This document shows, piece after piece, positions 1 to 5,518 of a stretch of 7,968 bases of DNA. This stretch comes from an uncultured Lachnospiraceae bacterium (lineage in GTDB: Bacteria > Bacillota > Clostridia > Lachnospirales > Lachnospiraceae), in contig OMSM01000367.1 of the NCBI GenBank assembly GCA_900313745.1, positions 1 through 7,968 of the forward strand. Direction: 5' to 3'. Positions within the stretch are counted from its first letter, which is position 1. Every line of letters begins with the position of its first letter. Below the pieces are notes generated by a model. It searched no databases, had not been told where the DNA came from, and saw nothing but the letters and a program-made list of their open reading frames with translations. A program made the translations under genes and the position numbers.

Positions 1-345
1 ATACGGTACGAGGCTGAGGCTGTTGTGGCGCACTCGCACGAGTACACGGCGAAGCAGCAGTTTTGCAGGAATTTCGATCTGGGCGTCTCCCAGGGCGACC
101 GGTGGGATGTATTTGTCAACGCGCGCTCCGAGGGAGAAGGCATCCGGTACGTGGGAAAGATGCTCCGCGCCCTTGCCAGGGGCGGAAGCGCCGCGGAGAT
201 ACCGGTTTTTCTGTGGCGGTGCGCCGCGAGATATGCGGGATATAAGTTCGGGAAAAACTATAAGAGGCTTCCGGAGGCACTGATCATGAGATGGACGCAG
301 TGTCCGCAGTATCCGGGCTTCAGAAGGCGGGACAGCAAAAACTGA
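1..345 (+). CDS. Family 2 glycosyltransferase, rhamnosyltransferase-like (C-terminal fragment)
   Basis: This reading frame is open from the first base and ends at TGA 343-345, giving 114 residues of a protein whose start lies outside the window. The segment AHSHEYTAKQQFCRNFDLG resembles the conserved stretch near the C-terminus of RfbF-like GT2 rhamnosyltransferases, where a His-Ser-His-x-Tyr motif precedes a QQFxRxFDxG helix. The end (AGYKFGKNYKRLPEALI) matches the usual basic, amphipathic tail of that family. Such enzymes transfer a sugar, often rhamnose from dTDP-L-rhamnose, onto a lipid-linked glycan at the inner membrane face during O-antigen, capsule or wall polysaccharide synthesis. 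The nucleotide-binding DxD part is not visible, so donor specificity cannot be judged. It may be the last gene of a polysaccharide cluster to the left. The family is fairly sure; the substrate is a guess. Confidence 0.8.
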   Translation: MRYEAEAVVAHSHEYTAKQQFCRNFDLGVSQGDRWDVFVNARSEGEGIRYVGKMLRALARGGSAAEIPVFLWRCAARYAGYKFGKNYKRLPEALIMRWTQCPQYPGFRRRDSKN

Positions 346-384
346 CAATTAGATCAGGCTGCGCGCAGGGCGGAACGCGTCAGG

Positions 385-416
385 CCGCGGCGGGATTCGG
401 GGGGGATCCCGCGCGG
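385..416 (+). other. GC-rich hairpin upstream of the alarmone synthetase gene
   Basis: CCGCGGCGGGAT (385-396) pairs with ATCCCGCGCGG (406-416) through 11 base pairs with one bulged G, around a G-rich loop. No U-run follows, so it is not a standard intrinsic terminator of the glycosyltransferase gene. It sits about 40 bases before the next start codon. It could be an mRNA processing or stability element, or chance pairing in GC-rich DNA. Confidence 0.35.
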
Positions 417-457
417 AGACGGCACCCTGGCGCAGGCGGAAACGGGGTTGCACTATT

Positions 458-1105
458 ATGGAACTGGAGGTCAGGGACGACGGCAAGGAGAGCTGGGAAG
501 AAGTAATGCTCATTTACGGGGCAGCTCTTAAGCAGATCAACACGAAGCTGCAGATTCTCAGCGACGAATTCCAGCTCGTCCACCGCTACAATCCTATCGA
601 GCACATCAAATACCGCGTCAAGACGCCGAAGAGCATCGTCAAGAAGCTTCAGCGGCACGGCTATGAATCCACGCTCTCCAACATGGTCAAATACTGCAAT
701 GATATCGCGGGCATACGGATTATCTGCGACTATGTATCCGATATCTACAGGATTGCGGACATGATCAGCAACCAGAGCGACATCCGTGTCGTCGGAATCA
801 AGGATTATATCACCAATCCGAAGCCAAGCGGCTATATGAGCTACCACATGATCGTGCTGATTCCGGTCTATCTCTCGGACCGGATCGTGGACACCAAGGT
901 GGAAATCCAGATCCGGACCATCGCAATGGATTTCTGGGCGAGTCTCGAGCACAAAATCCAGTATAAGTTCCCCGGAAAGGTGCCGGAGCATATTCAGGAG
1001 GAGCTCTATGCCTGCGCGAAGATGGTCTCGGCCCTCGACGACCGCATGCTTTCGCTGAATGACGAGATCATGGCCATCGCCGGTGAGGAGATGGAAGAGG
1101 CGTAA
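458..1105 (+). CDS. relP: Small alarmone synthetase, RelP/YwaC (SAS2) type, GTP pyrophosphokinase
   Basis: This 215-residue protein is a synthetase-only (p)ppGpp synthase: it moves pyrophosphate from ATP to the 3' OH of GDP or GTP, signalling stress in the cytoplasm. It lacks the HD hydrolase and the TGS and ACT domains of long RelA/SpoT enzymes, and its length fits the small class. Visible motifs are NPIEHIKYRVKTPKSIV (45-61, substrate-binding basic face), DIAGIRIIC (82-90, with the metal-binding Asp82), DYITNPKPSGYMSYH (116-130, the G-loop with Tyr126 for guanine stacking) and VEIQIRTIAMDFWASLEHK (148-166, with catalytic Glu149). As I recall them, the NPIEH, NPKP and AMDFWASLEHK wording fits B. 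subtilis YwaC better than YjbM/RelQ. The G-loop has Met127 where Arg is usual. I chose ATG 458 because it keeps Trp13 before the first helix, as in YwaC; ATG 506 is the alternative. The ribosome binding site is weak. Family certain, subclass likely. Confidence 0.93.
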   Translation: MELEVRDDGKESWEEVMLIYGAALKQINTKLQILSDEFQLVHRYNPIEHIKYRVKTPKSIVKKLQRHGYESTLSNMVKYCNDIAGIRIICDYVSDIYRIADMISNQSDIRVVGIKDYITNPKPSGYMSYHMIVLIPVYLSDRIVDTKVEIQIRTIAMDFWASLEHKIQYKFPGKVPEHIQEELYACAKMVSALDDRMLSLNDEIMAIAGEEMEEA

Positions 1106-1257
1106 GGCCGGGCTGCAGATACAGACTGCCGGAAGCGGCGCCTTGACGGAGGTATTGTCCGGAATCCGCGGTAAATACAGTGATATTGCACAGAATATAG
1201 GCAATGTCCAAAGAAGAATTGTGTAAATTCACTATATTGTTACGCGATGTTCATATT

Positions 1258-1286
1258 TTGTTCATAAATAATTGCTATTGTATAGT
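1258..1286 (+). promoter_or_regulatory. Candidate sigma-A promoter upstream of the structured RNA stretch
   Basis: TTGTTC (1258-1263) and TATAGT (1281-1286) are separated by exactly 17 bases in AT-rich DNA. The -10 matches consensus at five of six positions; the -35 keeps TTG but is otherwise weak. Transcription would start near 1293, just before the hairpin series at 1319-1440. A weaker alternative in the same area is TTGTAT (1278-1283) with a GATAAT -10 about 18 bases later. Confidence 0.45.
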
Positions 1287-1292
1287 TGTGCA

Positions 1293-1440
1293 AAGGGAAT
1301 AGATAATTTTTCATAATAGCCCGGGCGCCGATAACAAGGTGTCCGGGCACTCCTCATTTATGGGGGTCTTTCGCTGCCGGCCCGGCCGGTTCCTGTGCGG
1401 AACCGGAGAAACAGGCCCGTACGCGGATGGACCTCCTTTT
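1293..1440 (+). ncRNA. Candidate structured small RNA or attenuated leader
   Basis: Hairpin A pairs GCCCGGGCGCC (1319-1329) with GGTGTCCGGGC (1338-1348) over 11 pairs, two of them G-U. Hairpin B is a perfect 8-bp stem, CCGGTTCC (1386-1393) with GGAACCGG (1399-1406), loop TGTGC. An outer helix GGGGGTCT (1362-1369) with GGACCTCC (1429-1436) encloses B and is followed by TTTTGT, so it resembles a terminator with a short U-tail. ACTCC (1349-1353) could instead pair with GGGGGT (1362-1367), which would compete with the outer helix. With the upstream promoter this gives a possible RNA of about 150 nt, or a leader that terminates before the operon at 1547. I checked it by eye against conserved cores of common riboswitches, T-box, 6S, tmRNA, SRP RNA and RNase P and recognised none. 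The pairing is real on paper; the function is unknown. Confidence 0.3.
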
Positions 1441-1452
1441 GTAATGCGCGAT

Positions 1453-1482
1453 TTCACGTGATGCACCTGTCTATGGTATAAT
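1453..1482 (+). promoter_or_regulatory. Extended -10 promoter of the 1547-5224 operon
   Basis: A perfect TATAAT (1477-1482) is preceded directly by TGG, giving an extended -10, with TTCACG (1453-1458) as a weak -35 at an 18-base spacing. The start would be near 1489, leaving a leader of about 58 bases before the ATG at 1547. This is the best promoter in front of the three-gene operon. Confidence 0.7.
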
Positions 1483-1546
1483 AAACTCTGTATGTAAAGA
1501 ATCACAGCAGATTGCAAGGTGATGCCTGCAGATTTGGAGTACGGGA

Positions 1547-2965
1547 ATGTTTGATCAGTTTAACGACGCAGACGCGATGATCCGGGCGAACGGAGAGGCT
1601 GAACGGCGCGAGCGGGAGAGACTCGCCGGCGAGGTGGAGGAGTACCGCCGGAGGCTTGAGGAGCTTACCGCTATGCTGGAGAACCGGAATTCGGCCATTC
1701 AGGAGATGAATGAGGTCAGCAGGCTTAACGCTGACGGGCTGAAGGCGATGATGCAGGAGAGCGGTGAGGAGGAGAACGACGAGGCAAATGCGCTCCTGTC
1801 CTCTCTTCTCGATCTCGCGGCGGAGCAGGACGAAACCCCCGCTCCGGAGAGCACGGATGCAGCGCCGGTTCCGGAAGGCACGGATGCGGAGCCCGGACCG
1901 GAGGATGCGGCCGCGGAGCCTGTTCCGGAAAGCACGGATGCAGAACCCGGACCGGAGGATGCAGCCGCGGAGCCCGTTCCGGAAAGCGCTGGCGCAGAGC
2001 CCGCGAAGGAGGTACTTCCTTCGGAGCCGGCCGGAACAGGAAACGAGGAGGATTTCATCCGGAATCTGCTGTTCGGAATGAACGGCGGTGCCGTGACCGG
2101 AAACAACAGCGGGGAACCGGAGAGCGCGGGAGAAGCGGAAGAGCCTGCTCAGGATGTGCTTCCCGCGGATATGGATCAGATGATCAGCCTTATGGAGGAG
2201 CGTACAGCTGCCAGGGTGAGCGAGCTTCTGGAGGCAAACCGTGCGGCGCTCGCGGACGACATCGCGGCGCTGGTAAAGTCCGGTACGGGGCTTTCGAGGC
2301 AGGATGTCGCCGAGCTGCTGGATAATCAGCCGCGGCTGTCCAGAAAAGACATTTCCGAGATCCTTGGTGCGCAGCCAAGGGTAACGGCGTCGGAGATCCG
2401 GGCCATCGTGGCCTCCCAGCCCACGCTTACCGCGGCGGATGTCCGCGGGGTTATCTCGTCCATGCCCAGGCTTACCGCCGAGGATGTCGAGGATATTGTC
2501 AGCCGCGTTCCGTCGGTGAAGCCGGAGGACATCGCGGAACTGCGCGCCGCATCGGACAGCGGCAGCGGGCTCGCCGAGCAGATATCCTCCCGCTTTGACG
2601 ATCTGGAGACCAGATACGCGGAGAGACTCGATGAGGCAGATAAGAAAACTTATCACACGGGCGTTCAGGTCTACCGCAATGTCCAGGCCTCGATGATCGA
2701 GGAGCTGGACCACCAGACCAAAGCGCTGGAGGAGAGCATCTCCGGGATCAAGGAGAACCAGAAGGCGCTCGAGGAATCGATGAAGCGCCTTGAGGCGCAT
2801 ATCAAAGTCGTCGAGGAGATCAACGAGGAGGACGAGGAGATGGACGACGAGCTCTACGGGCTCGTCAAGGCGACTCTGATCATCTCCGTTATCGCTCTGA
2901 TTATGACCTCTCTTCACGCGTTCGGCGTGACGGACGCGATCATGAGGCTTCTCGGGCTGGTGTGA
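1547..2965 (+). CDS. Tail-anchored coiled-coil protein with tandem 15-residue repeats, unknown function
   Basis: I do not recognise a named family for this 472-residue acidic protein. In order it has a charged N-terminal coiled coil (about 12-60), a low-complexity Pro/Glu/Ala linker (about 96-165) with an 18-residue unit repeated exactly, and a block of 15-residue helical repeats (249-336, with two degenerate copies likely from about 219). A second long coiled coil follows (about 340-430), then one hydrophobic segment (about 440-460, KATLIISVIALIMTSLHAFG), leaving a 12-residue amphipathic tail. There is no N-terminal signal peptide, so the bulk should be cytoplasmic and tethered to the membrane by its C-terminus. 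GGAG at 1536-1539 is a good ribosome binding site 7 bases before ATG 1547. It is the first gene of the operon, 42 bases before the flavin reductase gene. A scaffold or membrane-tether role for envelope proteins is only an inference. The opposite-strand reading frame is a shadow. Confidence 0.85.
   Translation: MFDQFNDADAMIRANGEAERRERERLAGEVEEYRRRLEELTAMLENRNSAIQEMNEVSRLNADGLKAMMQESGEEENDEANALLSSLLDLAAEQDETPAPESTDAAPVPEGTDAEPGPEDAAAEPVPESTDAEPGPEDAAAEPVPESAGAEPAKEVLPSEPAGTGNEEDFIRNLLFGMNGGAVTGNNSGEPESAGEAEEPAQDVLPADMDQMISLMEERTAARVSELLEANRAALADDIAALVKSGTGLSRQDVAELLDNQPRLSRKDISEILGAQPRVTASEIRAIVASQPTLTAADVRGVISSMPRLTAEDVEDIVSRVPSVKPEDIAELRAASDSGSGLAEQISSRFDDLETRYAERLDEADKKTYHTGVQVYRNVQASMIEELDHQTKALEESISGIKENQKALEESMKRLEAHIKVVEEINEEDEEMDDELYGLVKATLIISVIALIMTSLHAFGVTDAIMRLLGLV
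1877..1984 (+). repeat. 54-bp tandem direct repeat inside the coiled-coil protein gene
   Basis: Two adjacent 54-bp units (1877-1930 and 1931-1984) each encode an 18-residue block, [GS]TDAEPGPEDAAAEPVPE, with only a few base differences between them. A shorter related half-unit (STDAAPVPE) precedes them at 1850-1876, and SAGAEP starts a decayed one after. The product is a flexible acidic linker. Copy number is likely to vary by slippage between strains. Confidence 0.85.
2246..2554 (+). repeat. Array of 45-bp units encoding 15-residue helical repeats
   Basis: Residues 249-323 hold five contiguous 15-residue units: LSRQDVAELLDNQPR, LSRKDISEILGAQPR, VTASEIRAIVASQPT, LTAADVRGVISSMPR and LTAEDVEDIVSRVPS. 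A sixth, VKPEDIAELRAAS (324-336), is incomplete. The pattern is [LV]-[ST]-x-x-[DE]-[IV]-x-x-[ILV]-[ILV]-x-x-x-P-x. Residues 234-248 (D238, I239, L242, V243) keep the hydrophobic register as a decayed unit, and residues 219-233 may be another. The DNA copies differ, so the array is old and held by selection on protein. Each unit looks like a short helix ended by proline. I do not recognise the repeat family. Confidence 0.8.
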
Positions 2966-3007
2966 CGGACTGCGCGGGATATCCCGGCTGGGGCAAGGAG
3001 GAGGCAC

Positions 3008-3571
3008 ATGGGAAGACAGTTCTGGCGTCCCGGAAACATGCTTTATCCCGTACCTGCGGTACTGGTGACCTCGCAGGATTCATCGGGCAGGACCAACATC
3101 ATGACCGCCGCATGGACAGGCAATCTTTCCTCTGATCCGGTGACGGTTTCGGTGTCCATCCGTCCGGAGCGCTTTACGTACGGGCTGATCCGTGAGACAG
3201 GGGAATTCGTGCTCAACCTGACGACGAAGAAGCTGGCTTTCGCGACAGATTACTGCGGCGTCCGGTCGGGACGGGACGAGGACAAGTTTTCGTCGCTTCA
3301 CCTTACCCGGTCGCCATCGAAGGAAGTGAAGGTGCCCGGAATCGCGGAGAGCCCGGTCTGTCTCGAGTGCCGCGTAAAGGATATACTCCCGATGGGAGTT
3401 CATGACGTTTTCATAGGCGAGGTCCTTGCGGTCAGTGTGGACGAGGCCTACATGGATGAGACCGGGAAGTTTGACCTGGCAAAGGCGGAACCCATCGCGT
3501 ACTGCCACGGGCAGTATTTCTGCCTCGGCGAACAGATCGGCAAATTCGGATACTCGGTAAGGCGGAAATAA
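3008..3571 (+). CDS. Flavin reductase-like FMN-binding split-barrel protein (flavoredoxin type)
   Basis: This 187-residue protein fits the flavin reductase-like family, which binds FMN in a split beta-barrel and passes electrons from NAD(P)H or a partner protein to flavin or other acceptors in the cytoplasm. The N-terminal part PVPAVLVTSQDSSGRTNIMT (14-33) with AAWTGNLSSDPVTVSVS (34-50) is the typical flavin-phosphate region, and RPERFTYGLIRETGEFVLNL (52-71) follows as in flavoredoxins. The end GEQIGKFGYSV is the usual C-terminal signature of clostridial members. The length is normal for the family. AAGGAGGAGG ends 4 bases before ATG 3008, a very strong ribosome binding site. It sits 42 bases after the tail-anchored protein gene and before the cell-wall hydrolase gene, so it is probably co-transcribed with both. 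Family is confident; the electron acceptor is unknown, and a role in the envelope is not shown. Confidence 0.92.
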   Translation: MGRQFWRPGNMLYPVPAVLVTSQDSSGRTNIMTAAWTGNLSSDPVTVSVSIRPERFTYGLIRETGEFVLNLTTKKLAFATDYCGVRSGRDEDKFSSLHLTRSPSKEVKVPGIAESPVCLECRVKDILPMGVHDVFIGEVLAVSVDEAYMDETGKFDLAKAEPIAYCHGQYFCLGEQIGKFGYSVRRK

Positions 3572-3573
3572 CC

Positions 3574-3609
3574 AGGGGCTGATCCGCCGCCCGGTGCGGA
3601 CGGTCCCCT
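3574..3609 (+). other. Intercistronic hairpin before the M23 peptidase gene
   Basis: AGGGG (3574-3578) pairs with CCCCT (3605-3609), and inside it TCCGC (3583-3587) pairs with GCGGA (3596-3600), with small internal loops. It begins 2 bases after the flavin reductase stop codon and ends just before the possible starts at GTG 3617 and ATG 3626. There is no U-tract, so it should not terminate. It could mark an RNA processing site or modulate translation of the next gene. Confidence 0.4.
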
Positions 3610-3625
3610 CAGGCAAGTGGAGTTT

Positions 3626-5224
3626 ATGACCCGGAAGTATTTCAGTATTTATCACAGAAAAGTTCATCTCTGGTTTGTTCTGGCGACGCTTTATTTCTTT
3701 GGCGCCGCTCTTTTCCTGATTCCAGGATATACGCCCTTCGTTCACGAGGGCGACAATATTTTCACGGTGTACCTGAACGGAGAGGAGGTCGGCATCGTCG
3801 ACTCGAAGCAGGAGGCGGAGCACTGCCTTCTCGAGGCCAGGCGCTCCATCGCCTCGACCAGCAGCGAGCTGATTTACATGCGCTCCGAGCTTAGCTACGA
3901 GGGGCAGGAGGTGCTCTGGGGCGAGACGGATCCGGCGGAGCAGATCACGGAGAGAATGATCGCCGTTCTGGACACGGTGCGGGAGAAGTCCCTCGAGCGC
4001 TGCTACACCATGAGAGTGCGGGACTGCATCGTGACGCTCTCCACAAAGGACGAAATTCTTGCCCTGCTTACTGCTGCGCTTGAGCGCTATGACAGTGAAG
4101 GCAGGTTTCTGGTAAGGCTTGTTCCGGATCCGCAGCGCGAAGTCAGCGTGTTCACCGCCGAAGTGGTCAGGACGGAGGAGCATCAGAACAGCATTGAGAG
4201 GGAGGAGAGCCAGAAAAGCATGCCGCTCGCCGGAATAGAAATAGTTCTGTCCGACGCGCTTGCTGAAGCAGCGCCCGTGGAGGTCATGGACTTCGAGGAC
4301 TATCCGCTGGGGCTGGTAGACATCAGCTACGGAGAGAAGATTGAGGTTGTCGAGTCCTACATGCCCGAGAACCGGATCATGACGCTGGAGCAGGCTCAGT
4401 CCACGGTGCTGAAGGATAAGGACGAGAAGCAGATTTACGAGGTTGTTGCCGGAGACACGCTCTCGGAGATCGCGGAGAAATACGGACTGACCACTGCGGG
4501 ACTTGTGGCGCTGAATCCGATGTTTGCGTCGGACACGGCAATGATCCGCATCGGCGACGAGCTGACGGTGACTGTGCCGAAGCCGGAGCTGTCCGTGCTT
4601 CACACAAGCCAGGAGTATCTGGAACAGGAATACACTGAACCCACGGTATACATCGACAACGACAGCTGGTACGTAGGGACTACCCGTGAACTTCAGGAGG
4701 GCACTGTCGGACACCGCAGAGTGATCGCGCTGGTGAGCTACCAGGGGGATACCTGGGTAGGACAGGATATCGTGAAGGAAGAGGTTGATGCGGTCGCACA
4801 GCCCCGCATTGTGGAGCGCGGTACGAAAGCAAAGCCGACCTATATCTGGCCCGTATCCGGAGGCTATATTTCTTCCGGGTTCGGAGGGAGGAACGCCCCG
4901 AAGGCCGGCGCGAGCACATACCACAAGGGAGTGGATATCGCAGTGAGCACCGGTACCGCGGTCATGGCCTCATCGGCCGGTACGGTGACGATCGCCGGAT
5001 GGCAGAGCGGATACGGATATGTGGTTTATATCAATCACGCGGACGGGAGGCAGACAAGATACGGGCATCTGTCCAGGATTCTGGTGAGCCCCGGGCAGTA
5101 TGTCGAGCAGGGGCAGAAGATTGCCCTCTCGGGCAATACGGGAAACAGCACGGGACCTCATCTCCACTTCGAGATCCGTATCGGCGGAGAGGCGGTAAAT
5201 CCGGTTAACTACCTGACTTATTAG
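3626..5224 (+). CDS. Membrane-anchored LysM-G5-M23 family peptidoglycan endopeptidase
   Basis: This 532-residue protein (counted from ATG 3626) should cut peptide cross-links in peptidoglycan outside the membrane. Basic residues precede one hydrophobic segment (about 14-33), a signal anchor with no clear cleavage site. An extracellular region follows with two related alpha/beta segments (about 46-75 and 127-157). A LysM domain (about 270-317, with VVAGDTLSEIAEKYGLT) binds glycan. A G5 domain covers about 323-400. The M23 LytM-type domain is at 408-532: HKGVD gives His433 and Asp437, YGHLS gives His481, and GPHLHFE gives His512 and His514, so all zinc and catalytic residues are present. GTG 3617 is an alternative start in the same frame, adding three residues; I prefer ATG 3626 because GGAG (3619-3622) precedes it, though only 3 bases separate them. 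It is the last gene of the operon. SpoIIQ-like or wall-turnover roles cannot be told apart. Confidence 0.94.
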   Translation: MTRKYFSIYHRKVHLWFVLATLYFFGAALFLIPGYTPFVHEGDNIFTVYLNGEEVGIVDSKQEAEHCLLEARRSIASTSSELIYMRSELSYEGQEVLWGETDPAEQITERMIAVLDTVREKSLERCYTMRVRDCIVTLSTKDEILALLTAALERYDSEGRFLVRLVPDPQREVSVFTAEVVRTEEHQNSIEREESQKSMPLAGIEIVLSDALAEAAPVEVMDFEDYPLGLVDISYGEKIEVVESYMPENRIMTLEQAQSTVLKDKDEKQIYEVVAGDTLSEIAEKYGLTTAGLVALNPMFASDTAMIRIGDELTVTVPKPELSVLHTSQEYLEQEYTEPTVYIDNDSWYVGTTRELQEGTVGHRRVIALVSYQGDTWVGQDIVKEEVDAVAQPRIVERGTKAKPTYIWPVSGGYISSGFGGRNAPKAGASTYHKGVDIAVSTGTAVMASSAGTVTIAGWQSGYGYVVYINHADGRQTRYGHLSRILVSPGQYVEQGQKIALSGNTGNSTGPHLHFEIRIGGEAVNPVNYLTY

Positions 5225-5260
5225 GTTAATGCTTTGCTGGCCGATAAAGCGGATAATCCC

Positions 5261-5300
5261 CGTGGGAAAGCATGCGTGCATGTTTTCCCACGTTTTTTTT
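5261..5300 (+). terminator. Strong intrinsic terminator of the 1547-5224 operon
   Basis: CGTGGGAAAGCATG (5261-5274) pairs with CATGTTTTCCCACG (5279-5292) over 14 base pairs including one G-U, with a 4-base loop CGTG. Eight T residues follow directly (5293-5300). It lies 36 bases after the peptidase stop codon and isolates the operon from murA. This is an unambiguous rho-independent terminator. Confidence 0.95.
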
Positions 5301-5350
5301 CGCCTTTATCGGTTCCTGTTCCGGAATTGATCTGTTTTGACCGACCGAAA

Positions 5351-5378
5351 CAGTCAACGAACGCACGTTCGTTGACTG
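5351..5378. promoter_or_regulatory. 28-bp perfect palindrome, likely repressor operator (LexA-box or TetR-type)
   Basis: CAGTCAACGAACG (5351-5363) and its exact reverse complement CGTTCGTTGACTG (5366-5378) flank a 2-base centre CA. The right arm contains the TTGACT -35 box of the murA promoter, so a bound dimer would block RNA polymerase. The core CGAAC-GCAC-GTTCG fits the Gram-positive SOS pattern CGAAC-N4-GTTCG recognised by LexA. The symmetry goes well beyond that core, which is also typical of TetR-family operators. No regulator gene is in the window. Confidence 0.75.
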
Positions 5379-5400
5379 AGCTCACAAATTGTCATATTAT
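5372..5400 (+). promoter_or_regulatory. murA promoter
   Basis: TTGACT (5372-5377) and TATTAT (5395-5400) are exactly 17 bases apart, each one base from the sigma-A consensus. The start should be near 5407, leaving a leader of about 112 bases to the murA ATG. The -35 lies within the right arm of the 28-bp palindrome. Confidence 0.85.
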
Positions 5401-5426
5401 AGTAGAAAATCCGATCTTTATGATCA

Positions 5427-5476
5427 TGAACGGATAATTCCTGTTTGCCGGCTTTGTTTGATTTTTTATCCGTTCA
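5427..5476 (+). other. Long-range inverted repeat in the murA leader
   Basis: TGAACGGATAA (5427-5437) and TTATCCGTTCA (5466-5476) are perfect 11-bp complements separated by 28 bases. In the transcript they would form a stable stem whose loop contains GCCGGC and a T-rich stretch; the six-T run at 5462-5467 extends into the 3' arm. A smaller hairpin, GAAGGGA with TCCGCTTC (5482-5500, one bulge), sits between it and the ribosome binding site. I recognise no known riboswitch core here. Confidence 0.5.
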
Positions 5477-5518
5477 GCGCCGAAGGGAGCGCTCCGCTTC
5501 TTCCGGACGGGGGGTTAT

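Larger units (their letters stand above)
1106..1546. other. 441-base intergenic region with two promoter-like sites and hairpins
   Basis: No convincing gene lies here. The first 85 bases are GC-rich and show no terminator I trust. About 1190-1320 is clearly more AT-rich than its surroundings and contains a promoter-like pair. From 1319 to 1440 there is a run of strong GC-rich hairpins, and from 1453 a strong promoter faces the next gene. The hairpin block and both promoters are listed separately. Confidence 0.6.

Noticed and set aside
380..1204. 274-residue minus-strand open frame over the alarmone synthetase gene
   Set aside because: It is antisense to a gene with all RelP motifs and shows no recognisable protein features.
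1319..1348. Hairpin A as the terminator of the alarmone synthetase gene
   Set aside because: It lies over 200 bases after the stop codon, has no U-run behind it and follows a promoter-like site, so it fits better as part of a separate RNA.
1502..3007. 501-residue minus-strand open frame opposite the coiled-coil protein
   Set aside because: It is Arg/Leu/His-rich with no recognisable domain and no promoter. The plus frame has a promoter, a ribosome binding site, coiled coils and a membrane segment. The long open shadow is explained by GC-rich, repetitive codons.
3080..4924. 614-residue minus-strand open frame
   Set aside because: It runs across two confidently identified plus-strand genes (flavin reductase and M23 peptidase), has no family features and is a GC-rich shadow.
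5234..5437. 67-residue open frame between the terminator and murA
   Set aside because: It spans the intrinsic terminator, the palindrome and the murA promoter, and its sequence reads like translated regulatory DNA.
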